A DNA stretch of 64,000 bases, taken from contig SMMW01000585.1 of the NCBI GenBank assembly GCA_004794655.1, positions 8,989,501 to 9,053,500 on the forward strand, given 5' to 3'. A program made the position numbers and the translations under genes. Of this stretch, positions 25,301 through 50,700 are shown one piece after another; position 1 is the stretch's first letter, and each line of letters opens with the position of its first letter. Below the pieces are notes generated by a model. That model ran no database searches. It was not told the origin of the DNA and was given only the letters and a program-made list of their open reading frames with translations. The stretch comes from Marisa cornuarietis. Taxonomy: Eukaryota; Mollusca; Gastropoda; Architaenioglossa; Ampullariidae.

Positions 25301-28300
25301 GCTGCACTAAGTCTTGATCATGTGTTTCGTGCCACTCCATGGTCTGATAATAGCTACGCATGACACCCCACAGCGCTTTGCATAGATCAAGTAGACATGG
25401 AGTGAAGCTCTCAATGGTAATGTGCTGCAGAGAAAAGAAAGGTTAAAAAAAAAAGCTTTCTCTCTGAATATTATGTTAGAGAAAAAGTTTTGGATAAAAC
25501 CAATATTTTTCTGCTAAATATACTCAAACCTCTTTCTCTTTTTTTCAAAGTACAACAACGATAAGAAACAAGGAGCAAAATAGGACTAAATGTTGGTCAG
25601 TCAGAAAAGAGACAGGCCCTGTGACTGACTAGCTGTTAGTGTCTCTACCTTGCATAAGTCTTGGTACTGTCTCTTTTGAAAGTTGGATCCAGCTGACCCT
25701 GCACAAAGCTCCACGTAGCCCAGTACAATGGTGAAGGCTGTATTGTGGATGGCACTAGCAAAGTGCATATGAAGCTGATCCATTGCTGTCTGAATGTGCA
25801 GTGGATATAAATCAAAAAGCAAATACTAAGGCTAAAAACAATTTAGAATTAAATTATATACACAAGCACATACCTCTCACACAAGTGCATGCTCCACACA
25901 CACACACAAACACACATAATTCAAACATAAAAATGAAGAGGTTCTAATAGAGTTAAAAAAAAAATTGAAGTAGTAAATGGTGAGGGCTTCGTTAGCCAAG
26001 CATCTTGCTTAATGTTACATTAGTTCTGACAAGAAAAAATGTTTTGAAGATTACTTCAAACATAGTTCACCATCAGCTGTTTGTTTTTACAAACTAAAGG
26101 TGGAAAAACATCTGTTTTTCAGGTTTTGTTCTTTATGTAGTGCAGGAAATATTGAACCATTTCATTTTTAAAGTGCTAAGCATGTCATACCTGTGTTTTC
26201 CCAAGAAGTTTGTAAGCATTCTGTACTTTTTCATAGTGATTAACATCAAAGCCAGAGCATGTCTTAGACAAAGCTACATCTAGTTGTTCTTCTATCATCT
26301 CCAATGTATCCTGCAGTTTAGAGCTCAGCTCACTGTAAACACAAATCACAAACATTGTGAATAAAAAATCTGCTTCCATAAACTGCTACCGTTTGGCAGG
26401 TTCTGTCAGCCTCTTCAAATTACAGCTACTTTCAATAAAGCCACATAATGAAATGAGCGAAGTGATACCGATTAAATCTTGCTGTTTTTATTTAACTGCT
26501 CATTACGACTGACAAAACAAGTGGGATTTAAGTTTAAAAATTATTTGATAAGATCTTGAGAACAAGTCAAAAAAATATCTTACCTGATGCACTTATAGTG
26601 TCGGAATGTACTAGCAGCCTTCTGGCATTCTAGACACAGCTGGATGGCCCCACTATAGTCTTCCTCCTATAATTTATTGTGTTACACGCTACAATAATAT
26701 CATTATATTAAGTATCAAGAATGTCATAAAATTAGTTCTTAAATTGTTCACAATTTATTTTATCACCTTTTGCAATGGAGATAATAGATTAAGCAAAACA
26801 TGCTTAATCTATTAATCTTGCACTTAGTATATTATAACTGCTGTCATTTAGGATTGGTATGACCTCTAAAAGCCTCAACTTGTCATTTGCTTTAAACATG
26901 TGATTTTTACCTGTAAATGAAGCAACTATCAACATGCTAAATGTACAGACAAAACATCAGAGATCAACAGAGAGAAGAGAACCCAAAAGTTAGTGCTATA
27001 CAAATGAGCATGAAAGTGACCTGACTTACCTCCATGAGTTCCCGTAATCTTAAGTCAGTTCTTTGCTGTAAAACAACGAAATTGTTCTAAAATTTAACAA
27101 GTGCTCACCAGAAATGAAGTGTTGCTTGTAATATCTTTTTCAAGCATATGTATCATGTGGTGTAGAATTTCAAACTTGCAAACCGAGAAACAAAATCAAA
27201 TGTCAACATCTTTTACAAATGTTTTGAATGTGTTTCTAGTAAAAGTCATTAATTACTTTAAGATTATGATTCAGTATTGTTTAAACTTTACCAATGTTTT
27301 GATTGTTCGTAAAGACTTGAGTAGTCCTAGAAGTTGCTGTCTCTTGCGGTAGTTGGCCAAAAGCCCAAGGCTAGCGATGGTGAAGCTCTGTCTTGCATGT
27401 CCCAGCTGCCTGTCAAAGTGAAATCTATGTAGATTATAAAACCAACAACTGTCACTGTACATTGCTTCCTAATTTTCTAATGCACAACTTTTCATCACAG
27501 CTTTAAACCCACTAACCTCCCACAAGCGTAAAAAATCTAAATTATGCATCTCTAAGGTGACCAGATGTTTCGGGAGCGAAAGCGGGACGCGTGCCGATGA
27601 TGGTGTCATCACCGACAAAGAGGGCCGATACACAATAAATTCGATAAGTGAATGCCATTATGTACACATTTGTTGTCCATTCCATTATCACTAGGTTTGT
27701 TGTGTAGTCACCTGGTCTGGAGATTTTGGTATTTTACCGGACCGTGGCATTGCTAAGAATTTTGAGACCAGCCTACAAAAAGAAAACTTTCCCCGCTGGT
27801 CTACACAGTAGATCTTTGATACCATATTATTGCATGTAATACTATCGCAGCCAGCAAAAATGGCAAAATAGAACACATTATTGCAAAACCATTTTTAAAA
27901 CTGGTGTCCCAAAAATAGTTTGGCTTATAAATTGATCACAGTGGTGTCACGGGAAGTTTGGAGCAGTAGAAGGATGAAAAAGAGGTTAGCATGAGAAAGA
28001 TAATTTAAGCATGAACTTGTATTACTGAACAGCTTGCAGACAATTTTTTTCAGTTTAACTACTAGAACGAGGCTTTTGACGACTTTGCTTCCGGTTTATT
28101 CACATTCATTAAGGTCATCGAGAGTAATAGTGGGGAACCTCGCAAGAGGCTAAGAGAGAGTCTCGACAGACAGACATCAATCCACCTATACACGTCCGTG
28201 ATTTAAGTTTTAACTAGAGACGGTGTCCGCTCGGTGGGTGGAAGGGCGGGTAGGGAGGAAAGTTAGTGTCACTGGGAAGTGTGGAAACTCCCACAACCGT

Positions 28301-31241
28301 AACCAAAGAAGTTGACACCTTAGGAGGGACGATCAGATGATCACCAGCATTGCTGTGCAATCAGATATTGGCCGGCAGGTCATTATCTTTCTAGTCACGC
28401 ATCAAACACTGGAGCCCGCAGAGCAACGAACATTAAATAGGGATCGACAAAAACGGCAGTAAACTAGTTGACAAATTTGAAATTATTAATCAAACGGTGA
28501 TAGGCAAAAGCCAAAAACAAAGGCACGGATGCGATTCAATGTATGGTAATCAGGTTCTTTAAATACAAGCGTTGATTGACTTTTTAGATAAAAGCCAGAA
28601 AGCAGGACCACGGATGTGTAATACAAGTCCATGGTGGGACATTGGGCATCCCGCCTGGACATTCTATGAGCAGGCGGGACAAGAGGTCAAACGCGGGACT
28701 GCCCTGCCTAAATCGCGACGTCTGGTCACCTTATGCACCTCTAATATTTTTAACTCTCTCTCTCACACACATGCACACACACATATTAAACTTAACATAA
28801 GGCAAAAACATTTGCATGTATCTATGCTCAACTGTTTACAGGAGGCTTAAGTTTTAAAAATTTCTAAAAAAAAAAAAAAGTGTGAGTTGATACCAGTCCA
28901 TGAAAATGGACCGTGATTATATAAATTCCAGAGTATTTTCATGGTATTCACAAGGGATGGTACTCTGCTAAAGAAAGCTGCTCCCCTTTGCAGAGTTTTT
29001 CATAGAGTGGGATGAAGACTTAAAATGTCTAGGTAGAGACAAATCTTTGGTCAAGCTGTTCAGCATCAATGGGCTAAGAACTAAGAGATAAACCTCTTTC
29101 AACAACATTCAAGGTAAAAAATGATTTTAAACTATTTTTTTACCTACGACCCCTAACACAAATGCCACTAGCTGCTTGTAGGGTGCGCTGCAGCTCCATC
29201 ACCCTTTCCAACTCTACTGCATAAGCTGCATGATTCTGTAAGATTAACTCTGATATTCGCTTTGATACCTGCACATTACGAAACAAAATAAATTGTGCAT
29301 CTTTGTATATGTCATTTATAGTTAAATTGAAAGGTTATATATTTCAACTGCAGTAGGTATAGATATCATAAAAATATTAATTTTTTATGCTGATCAAAGG
29401 TATACATTTATCTATACATGGTATGTATCACATTTTTTAACTGGAATTATATGACCATACAAATTAATGTCCTGGAAGGAAGTGCGAGGCATGGACTTCT
29501 ATAAGCTACCATAAAGCAGGTCTCTACTTACAACATTCAGCTGGCGACCAAGTTTGGTCCTGTCATCTGTAACTTTGTCCAAATCAACCTCCTCTGGCAG
29601 TTTCTGGGGTTTTTTTCAAAAAAAGAGAGCTAGATATAAATGTAATCTGTTACATGTATGCATGTAATTAAACATAACATGACCAAAAAAAATCATTATC
29701 TTCCTTCATAATACTTCTGTTAGACAACAGTCACAAAACAAAAACAAAACTTGCTCATGTAAAAAAACTTTTAACACATGGTACAAGAAACTAGAAACAC
29801 TTTTTAAAGGCTAAGTAGACAAGCACGGAATTAGGATCAAAGTTACTAACAAGCTTACAGAATGAAGCATTAAAGCTTATCAGAAAAATGGATTGAGACT
29901 TAATTTTATATTTTGAGGAGAAACACATGAATTTAGCTAGATTATAGCCTAAGCAGCCACTCCCACATCCATTGTGAGAGCTTTGAGCAGATGATAATAA
30001 CTTAATGCGCCTTGCCATAAGGGAAAACTAACTTTTGTGGTGTTATAGGAAATGAAGATAAGAATACCAATTTCTATAGGCTTTTATGTCACAAATGAAA
30101 TAGACCTATTGCTTAGATGGTAATATTATCTTGTAATAAATTAAACTAAAAACATTCATTTGAAAAGAATTTTACACTCTTAAGTGATGACTACTTACTA
30201 GAAATTGACTATAAATACAAACTTATAAGACACAGGTATAGTGGCTTCCTTATCATAACATTGCAATGTGTCAAATGAGTAATGCTATCTCTTAGTGTCT
30301 CTTAGTCCATGAGTCTACAGCAGAAATATTTTGTATATAACTTGCATGAATATATGAATTGTAAAATCCACTTCTGACATATTACAATCACCTCCAGTTC
30401 AAATAAACTTGTGTCAAATGTTTCATCCTTGTAATAAGCAGGATCAATAGTGTCAATGATATCCTGTTCCTCTTGTGGGTTGCTAGGCCTCTCAAACTGT
30501 CACATGAACAAAACCATGATAGCATACAAAAAGCAAATGATGAACACAAGCACATTACCTTTCAGGATCTGTTTTTACTTCAATTTTAGTAATATCATAT
30601 CTTGGTTATTACTGTTTATGATATATAGTAAAACAACTAACATTTTCCTCCTCTTTCTAACCACATGCATGCACGTATACAAACTGCATAGTTTCTTGCA
30701 TAAGCGTGATAAGAGAATGCCAAGAAACCACATATTGTTGTGCCAGTCAAGTCATTGTTAGTGAATAATAAATAAACAACTTGGTAAATTACTTGCCACT
30801 AGCTTTGGCAAATAGTACCTTTAGTTTGTTAACTGTCGGAGTGCCACTCAGATAGTCTGTCACATTCGCATGAATCTTTTCTTCTTGGGAAGACTGAGGA
30901 CTTTCCTACATTTACAAATAGAAGAAAAAAGTTTAATCCTACTAGGTGACAAGCTCTCATTCCAAAGTGTTTATTGTATTAAAATAAAAGTTTAACGAAA
31001 GATAAACAAGTTGAGTACATAATGTCATCTACACTAGTATTCGAGTTTTATAGAAAACTATAAGCAAAAAGATTTGCTTTCATGACGAAAGATTTATGAT
31101 GCGGAAAACAACCAATTTATTAGCGGTTTGGTGATGCATTTCAATTCAAAGTAAACTCTTGGGAATTTTAATTGAAACTCAAAGAACTGTTAACCTTACC
31201 TGTTTTCCTATCAAAAGTTTTAATTTCTGCTTTAAGTCCAT
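16383..31241 (-). CDS. VPS50: Syndetin, EARP complex subunit VPS50
   Basis: Twenty-seven coding exons, in transcript order: 31200-31241, 30819-30905, 30392-30496, 29532-29603, 29144-29268, 27292-27409, 27030-27065, 26584-26666, 26191-26332, 25649-25789, 25286-25424, 24562-24739, 24055-24153, 23336-23426, 22151-22360, 21681-21784, 21305-21399, 20686-20777, 20048-20074, 19326-19445, 18963-19060, 18578-18674, 18201-18359, 17844-17965, 17363-17461, 16858-16948, 16383-16496. They give 961 residues, close to the vertebrate protein. Strong family blocks include [57 protein letters not shown] and [14 protein letters not shown]. The N-terminal part is the coiled-coil Vps54_N-like region; the C-terminal part is the conserved syndetin tail. 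An acidic, variable linker (exons 15-16, [10 protein letters not shown] and DSDSDSDIP) separates them. Syndetin joins VPS51-53 in the EARP tether, which returns cargo from recycling endosomes and serves dense-core vesicles. The exon 12 acceptor (24739) is the least certain junction. Confidence 0.95.
16601..16764. repeat. ~49-bp minisatellite, 3-4 copies
   Basis: Degenerate tandem copies of a unit beginning TAGCTGTAGGCATGGAATGA and ending in GTGAAACACTCAC lie in the last VPS50 intron. Copies differ by small indels. Confidence 0.85.
18809..18960. repeat. ~33-bp minisatellite beside a VPS50 donor
   Basis: About five imperfect copies of a unit containing GGAGAGAGAGCATAACAAAG end only a few bases from VPS50 exon 21 (18963-19060). 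On the transcript strand the array begins directly after the 5' splice site of that exon. Confidence 0.85.
19737..20030. repeat. Inverted pair of an unclassified ~110-bp repeat
   Basis: One copy on the minus strand (about 19737-19840) faces a plus-strand copy (about 19915-20030), with about 80 bp between them. Shared blocks are GTCTGGACA, GAAACAAGATG, CTTGAGTTCC and GGACAAnGACTTA. Two direct copies of the same unit occur at 52.2-52.4 kb. The pair lies in the VPS50 intron just before the 27-nt exon 20048-20074, so a transcript through it could fold into a hairpin. Confidence 0.7.
20240..20500 (-). mobile_element. Non-LTR reverse transcriptase C-terminal fragment
   Basis: The minus strand encodes the tail typical of RTE/Jockey-group reverse transcriptases: [16 protein letters not shown] followed by [18 protein letters not shown] and [14 protein letters not shown]. 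There is no catalytic domain, so this is a short dead remnant in the VPS50 intron between 20074 and 20686. Confidence 0.75.
22574..22746 (-). repeat. tRNA-derived SINE
   Basis: On the minus strand the head reads GTGGCGCAACGGTTAACGCC (A box) and later CTGGGTTCAGATCTTGTC (B box), followed by the shared body CTGTTTACAGGGCTGGCCAC and the tail CTTAACAACTGGCTTGG. This is the best preserved copy in the window. It lies in the VPS50 intron between exons 14 and 15. Confidence 0.8.
22962..23105 (-). repeat. tRNA-derived SINE, truncated head
   Basis: This second copy lies about 220 bp from the previous one and has the same orientation. It shares the B-box region (GGGTTCAGATCTTTTC), the GGAC(C)A-containing body and the tail ending near 22965, but part of the head is lost. 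Both copies lie in the same VPS50 intron. Confidence 0.65.
23112..23270. repeat. Two tandem copies of an ~80-bp repeat
   Basis: Copies around 23115-23180 and 23190-23265 share AAGGTTATGGAACTACCT (first copy AAAAGTTATGGGACTACCT) and a later GCnTGTAGGnCAGnGGACAnCAGA block. The element is unclassified and lies just downstream of the SINE at 22962-23105. Confidence 0.6.
23451..23572. repeat. ~40-bp pyrimidine-rich minisatellite
   Basis: About three imperfect copies of a unit containing CTCACAAACAAGAACCTCAT and TTTCTCTTTCC lie in the VPS50 intron 25 bp upstream (transcript sense) of the acceptor of exon 23336-23426. On the transcript strand the array is purine-rich, so it does not serve as the polypyrimidine tract. 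Confidence 0.75.
25108..25283. repeat. ~30-bp minisatellite beside a VPS50 donor
   Basis: About five loose copies of a unit containing CTCTTGCTCTGATAAACCCC run up to two bases from VPS50 exon 25286-25424. On the transcript strand they follow the 5' splice site directly, the same arrangement as at 18809-18960. Confidence 0.75.
27553..28733. mobile_element. hAT-like non-autonomous DNA transposon
   Basis: Terminal inverted repeats TAAGGTGACCAGATGT (left) and the complement of ACGTCTGGTCACCTTA (right) bound a 1181-bp element. They are flanked by a near-perfect 8-bp target duplication, TGCATCTC and TGCACCTC. An 8-bp duplication and these termini fit the hAT superfamily. The interior is more GC-rich than the surrounding intron and holds no recognisable transposase. 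The element sits in the VPS50 intron between 27409 and 29144. Confidence 0.8.
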
Positions 31242-31432
31242 GCTGGTCGGTTTGTTTTTTAACTCCGCACGAAAAGCCCTTTCATTTCATCCAACATCGA
31301 CACGACCCTCCATCTTTGCAGTCTGCTCATTGACAACCGATAACTCTACCTTGCCGAAACAGAGTAGTCTTTCCACTGACCATTTGTTTACGGCGGAAAC
31401 CTACGGGTGTCCAGTGCCATTGTGCAACCAGC
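31242..31432. promoter_or_regulatory. Bidirectional promoter of VPS50 and CHD1L
   Basis: Only 191 bp separate the divergent start codons (VPS50 ATG at 31241 on the minus strand, CHD1L ATG at 31433 on the plus strand). Both 5' UTRs and at least the core promoters must therefore lie here or overlap the first exons. No TATA box is visible. The sequence is less AT-rich than its surroundings and contains a few CpG sites (for example ACGGCGGAAAC). No tested factor site can be named from sequence alone. Confidence 0.7.
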
Positions 31433-44827
<13,395 letters not shown>

Positions 44828-47708
44828 GGTCATCCACAGGACCATCCATGATAACTCAGTCCAGCAGATAGTTACTTTTTCTATCTAAATGATCATCTGT
44901 ATATTCTCTGCAACACACACACGCAATCACATGCTTACCTACTCTCCCCCCTCCTGCCCCCATTTCCATATAAGGATTTTGAAAAGTACTAGACTGTACT
45001 TTGTATTCATTCAGTAAAATAGCTATTGTCATATTTTCATATTTATTTTGTACAAGCTTAGAAGTGCCTGGAGAAAAAATAAAACAAGTTATTGATATAT
45101 CAGTGTAGAAGTGCCTGCTCGGTTCTGTCAAGCTTGCATATCTTAATGTACCATCGCCACTTTCTCTCAGTCCAAATATTTTGTATGCATGTACCCAAAA
45201 CAAAGGAAAAGACAATGAGACAGCAGACAGTTTTTTGAACCAGAAAAAATGTTAGACATGCAAATAGAACCAGCCGTGTGACAACTCTTGAGCTGAACTT
45301 CATGGCACACTTTATTATAATATTCACTTACAAAGTACTTAAAAAAGCAATTATAAAATACACTGAGATTGTATGGGATAGTAATGCAGTAAATACTTTA
45401 ATGACATAAAAGAGTGCATTTATAATTGGGAATGTTTGTAATCAAATGATTACAGTTTGGTTAAATCCCATTATTTTGACTGATTAATGACTACGGTGAA
45501 GGCTGAAAGTTCATTGGTACATTTTGCCATAATCTTTTTGCTGGAAAAATGACCTTACCTGGCAAATGTATATATAAATATGGGATGCCATAAATCGTGT
45601 CAGTTGTGGTTTCAAAGGAAATAGATTGTATAACAACAAACAGAATTTAAAAAGTTGGCACAACATTGAAGTCATTTTAAAAATTAAACCTCAGGTCCTG
45701 TGCGCATCCTTAAAATTTAAGTTGGTCAAATTTGTCTATAATACATGTAAAAACGTCTTTTTGTAACAAAAATATGCTGTAATGCTATTGTCTTGAAACA
45801 GTAAGCATTAAAGATGTCATGGAAATTGCCATTACTACGCATTTTCTTGAAACTGCCAAATTATGTATCCCTATTTTAATTTGTGATCCAGATAAGTGGT
45901 TTCGGTTTTAACCAAAAGATTTATCAAGCGCTATACTTTCTGCAATGGACTCTGGTCAAAAGAGCATCAAATATTATGCCATTATTCCTTACAACTTTCA
46001 ATGACATCATAATTGTTTGGCACACAAAATCCCGTGACAGATGTTGATTTTCCAAACAAAAATTCAAACAAACAAAAACAAATATATTAAAGTTATAGTG
46101 AAAGGCAAAAATCTGCATGCAATACCATTCAATAGTTCCTTGTGAATTGAGAGTTAAATGCTTGTTTAGTAAATTTTAGACATTTTTGCAAAAACAAAGA
46201 AAACTAAAAAAATGAAAACAGCAGTTTGTTGTTCATTAAAAATAATCAGGAAGGAAAAGATTCCTCGTATTATGAGTTTTCACATGCTAAGAATATATTT
46301 ACAAAATTAGAGACATAGATGTCTAGTATGGAATAAAACTGATAAATATGGACAACTTTGGCTATTCCTGCAGAATTTAGAAAAGAAACACGGATGATAT
46401 TTAAATCTATGACATATGGCTAGAAACTAAATATTTACAGGTGATAATGATTCAACTTCCCGTAAAACTTATGTTGAGGTTATTTATGTAATAAGTGTTC
46501 TAATAAAAATTTGCTGTTGAGATCATTGGTCACAGTAATTGTGTCGAAGAAAATTGCAAATTAAAGAGGACGCAAAAGGTTTTGGTGACTCATGGATGCA
46601 AATGCATTTTTGATCTTTATTTGTAAAATAAAGCAGGAATAGACCAAAAAATGTTTACCAAACAAAACAGCTTTACACTGGAGAATGCTTTCAATATATA
46701 TTATAATAAGTAGAAATGAAAGAGACAATAGTTATTTCATTGGTTAAAAGCACAATGCCTTATTGGTGGATTATTTCTTCTAGAAATGTAAAACTGGGAT
46801 TCCATGGTAGTGATACAGCAGGTGCATGATTTAAAAACTATTTTTTAACATTATGCTTATATATTTCACTACAGTGTAACTGAGGGCCCTGTTAGTTACA
46901 ATTAGACAGTGAAAGGATGTGTTTCTTGGCTCTTGAAACAAAGTTCTAAAGAAATAAAACAATACTAACTGAATCCACAGGTGCAAAACAAGATGCAGTA
47001 GCATTTAACAAGTAATGAGATATTAATGTGACAGTTTTCACAGTAAATTCTGCAAAGTGTCAGATTTTCACATACATTCTGTGATAAATATTGCATATAT
47101 TACAGTGGATGATGATCTCTCCTGCACATCTCCCTGTGCATGCATGCACACACACACACACACACACATATATCTTCATACCAACATTTTTTTCTGGAAA
47201 TACAGGAGAAATTTGTTTAAAAATTAAACCTAAGAATTTTCCACACCATTCTTTGAAAATGATACGCAAGCCCTGAGCATTAATTGACAGGAAACAATAC
47301 CCAGCTTACAATACTGGCTGAGATTTAGTGGGAATTTAAGGCTGTTCACAAGATTAATTGATAAAACTGATAAAGTTCTTTTATAAAATTGTTATAGTAA
47401 CAAAAACACCAAAGTATTACCAGTCTGTGTAGAGACATACGGTTCTACATTTAATGCCATGGCACCTTTTATGAAAAACAGCATTTTTTTTTATCACAAG
47501 TGGTGGTAAAAAATGCAGTGTAACATTCTACAACAGAACCTGTTTTCTTAATAGTTAAATTTACAAACACTCAAAAACTGTACAAATAATAATAATAATG
47601 GAAAAAACCTAGAAACATCTGTCACTTTAGGTAATGCTGATGTCTGCCTTTCTGTGAACAACACCGTTTAGACTGAAAGCTTTGTTGCACACCATCATCT
47701 ATTATAAT
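44828..47708. other. Tail-to-tail spacer of CHD1L and ELOVL
   Basis: CHD1L has a well-placed AATAAA at 45078-45083, giving a 3' UTR of roughly 270 nt. The ELOVL 3' UTR reads in from the other side; TTTATT at 46616-46621 (AATAAA on the minus strand) is one candidate end. A CA microsatellite sits at about 47147-47168. The rest is AT-rich and shows no coding exon. Confidence 0.5.
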
Positions 47709-50700
47709 CTACTTGTCTTTCTTAGCTTCAGGTTTCCATCGCTTTGGCACCTTGGTATCTCCATTAGCCACATATCCATTCGCTTGCTTTCCATTATCTA
47801 TGTGTTTTTTGTTGTCAGCCTGTAATTACAAAAGATAAATTACACTAAGACTTATGGAGATTATATGATTTATGCAGATGACAAAAAGTGTTGTAGTTAG
47901 AACATGTCACTGATCACACTACAATACTCCTTTTTAACAAACATTAATAAAGACAGATATGAAAGCAGTTTGGTAGTGAAATGATGCATAAATATTTTTC
48001 TCCAGTCTGCTTACTTCTGATCTGCCTGTCAAGTATTATAAAGTATGCAGAAAGACTAATGTGCATGCTAGTATTGAAAACGATATGCACTTCAACAAGG
48101 ACATATACGAGGTGTGGCAGAAAAGTAACGAGACTAGCAACACTGCAAGCAATCTGGAAGGGGAATCGTCCACAAAGAATTTGTTCCTCCAGAATAAACT
48201 GTCAACCAAAATTTTTATAAAGACATCCTTGAAAGGCTCAGAAAATGGGTCATTTGCATGAGACCAGACATTGCAGACAAATGGATGCTCCATCATGACA
48301 ACGCCCCATGTCACACTGCCCTCTCCGTCACAGAATTTTTTACCTCAAAAGGCATTCCTGTGGTTCCCCAACCCACCTATTCACCTGACCTCAGCCCCTG
48401 TGACTTTTTCCTTTTTCCTAAACTGAAAAATGTCCTCAAAGGACGTCATTTCGGGACTTTAGAAACGGACATGCTGAAGACCATACTGGCTGAAGACTTC
48501 CAGCGCTGGTACCAAAAGTGGGAACGTCTCTATTGGTATGTAGGTGCCCAAGGGAACTATTTTGAAGGGGATAACACTGATGTTTGAAAAAAATAAAAAC
48601 TTTGGTAAATAAAAAATCAGTCTCATTACTTTTCTGCCACACCTCGTGCAACCCAGAAGAACAGATTCCAACCAATGCAGCTAAAACTCATCCAACTCTG
48701 AAAATAGTCTAGAAAAATTCTATCATACCAACAGATTTTTTATGGCTACATATTTGCTTCCTCCGGGAAAAAGACATAATATATATGATTACTTGAAACT
48801 TGTTAATATCCACACAAAATAAAGAACCAAACAGTATGTACATTTTTATTTTACGATAAACTCTAAGAGAGAAAAAAAATTGATCATCCACTACCCAAGG
48901 GAGACAAAAATAACAGAAAAGATGATCCACCATCATCAGTGCATAGTATGAGGTACAAAAACAAACTGAATAATACTCACACTATTGTTTTGTCCTTACA
49001 CTTTTTAGGTAACTGAATTTACATATGAGTGTGCTAATGATTATGTGTATTAAAGCACATAGAACCTTGGGATGATGCACGGTACAAACAGTCTGTTATT
49101 ATGGTATTTCTGATTCCATTGTTCTTAGTTGTTTTAGGAAATTCATTCTGGAACTTCTCATCAAATGCCTGCTTCAATTGACTTTATATGTAAAGAGAGC
49201 TATAACTGGATTTTAATATTTTATGGTTGATCACTTCATTTTTCCTTGATTCCTGCTCATATTTTCTGGTTACTAAACACGGAAAATAGTGATTTTTTTC
49301 TAGCCTATACAGAGACCAGAACAAGGTACTCTGTAAAACAACATACAGCTTTCTTGACCTAGTCGCAGTGTAGGCACTAGTAAAAATTATGAGCTTGACT
49401 ATAAGGGGCGGGGGAGGGGTAGGAATAATGAAATGTACATTAATATATATTATGATCAGCAACATTATTAGATAACTGTTATTAGCTTTAGATAACTGTT
49501 ATTACCTTTCTCTTCTGCGCTTTGATATAGGCGTGGAAGTAGAAGTTCAGGAAGAGCATCAAAATGGTGAAAGCATAAAATATCAGGGCCCAATGCATCC
49601 AATCGGGAAAATCACAGCCAATCACCAATGACTGAATGGCGTGAGTGATGCCCATAACAAACTGAATCTATAGATGAACAGAAAGGTACAAAAATGCCTG
49701 CAAGTGTTCTTTACCTTGATATAAGCCTGGATATAGAAATTGATGAAGAGGGCAATAATTGTGATGCCGTAAACAATGCCTGCCCATTGCATCCACATCG
49801 GGAATTCGCATTCAAGGATGATGGCTTGAATGGCATACACCATTCCAACAAAGAACTGAAGCTAAACAAGGCAAGAATAGAAAAACAAGAGGCAAGTGTG
49901 ATACAGGCAGTTAGCATTTCATGCCTAGCAGTAGTAGCAGATAATACATGCATTTCCTTTTAAGGTTATGCACAGAGCAATTAATCTAGCATGCTCCAAG
50001 ATTTGATAATTATGATTAAGCATGCTTTTAAACTTGAATCTTTTACATTTAACCGTAACTTCATTTAAAGAAAAAAACCACAGTTATTTCACTCTCACGT
50101 TTTTTTATTGCTCTGTTGGTGTTTTCTGACAGACTTCATAATTTATAAAACCAAATATAGCCTAAAATCAAGGAAAGACTCTATAACCCTGGTTTGTTAA
50201 AATGTGGCAAAAAAAAAGAAAGTATTGATAATGGTAAAATAAGTTTAGGAAGAAGTCTTTAGAGTTAAATGCAACAGAATGTTCAGATATCCCTGTAAAA
50301 TTAAAAAAATTAAAAAGTCAGTTATTTATTATTTACACACCAGTTAATAAGCAATCACAGAAACATGAAGTCATGCAAGCACAATACTATTAAACCAAAT
50401 TGAAGAGAAAATTAAAAAAAAAGAGAAATATAGTCCATCTACAGAGAGGAATAACTGAAAAAGATGTGAAATTATATTCTAAGTATTCTTTTGACTTTCA
50501 TCTTTAACTATTTTATATCCCCCTCAACAACAACAAAATTCACTTCCCTTCCCAACTCCTCAGTTTTGTTTAATCCTGATGCACTGAAATGCCAATTTCT
50601 GTTGGGCCTGAGCAATTGCTGACCAACTACTATACACACCTTGAAAATTTTCAACTCAAGAACTATCTACTGTTCTAGGTAAGGAACTAGTGCATTTTTA

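Noticed and set aside
49506..49861. Reading exons A and B as two consecutive constitutive exons
   Set aside because: It would duplicate the last helices and need splicing of a 47-bp intron; each alone gives a normal-length elongase.
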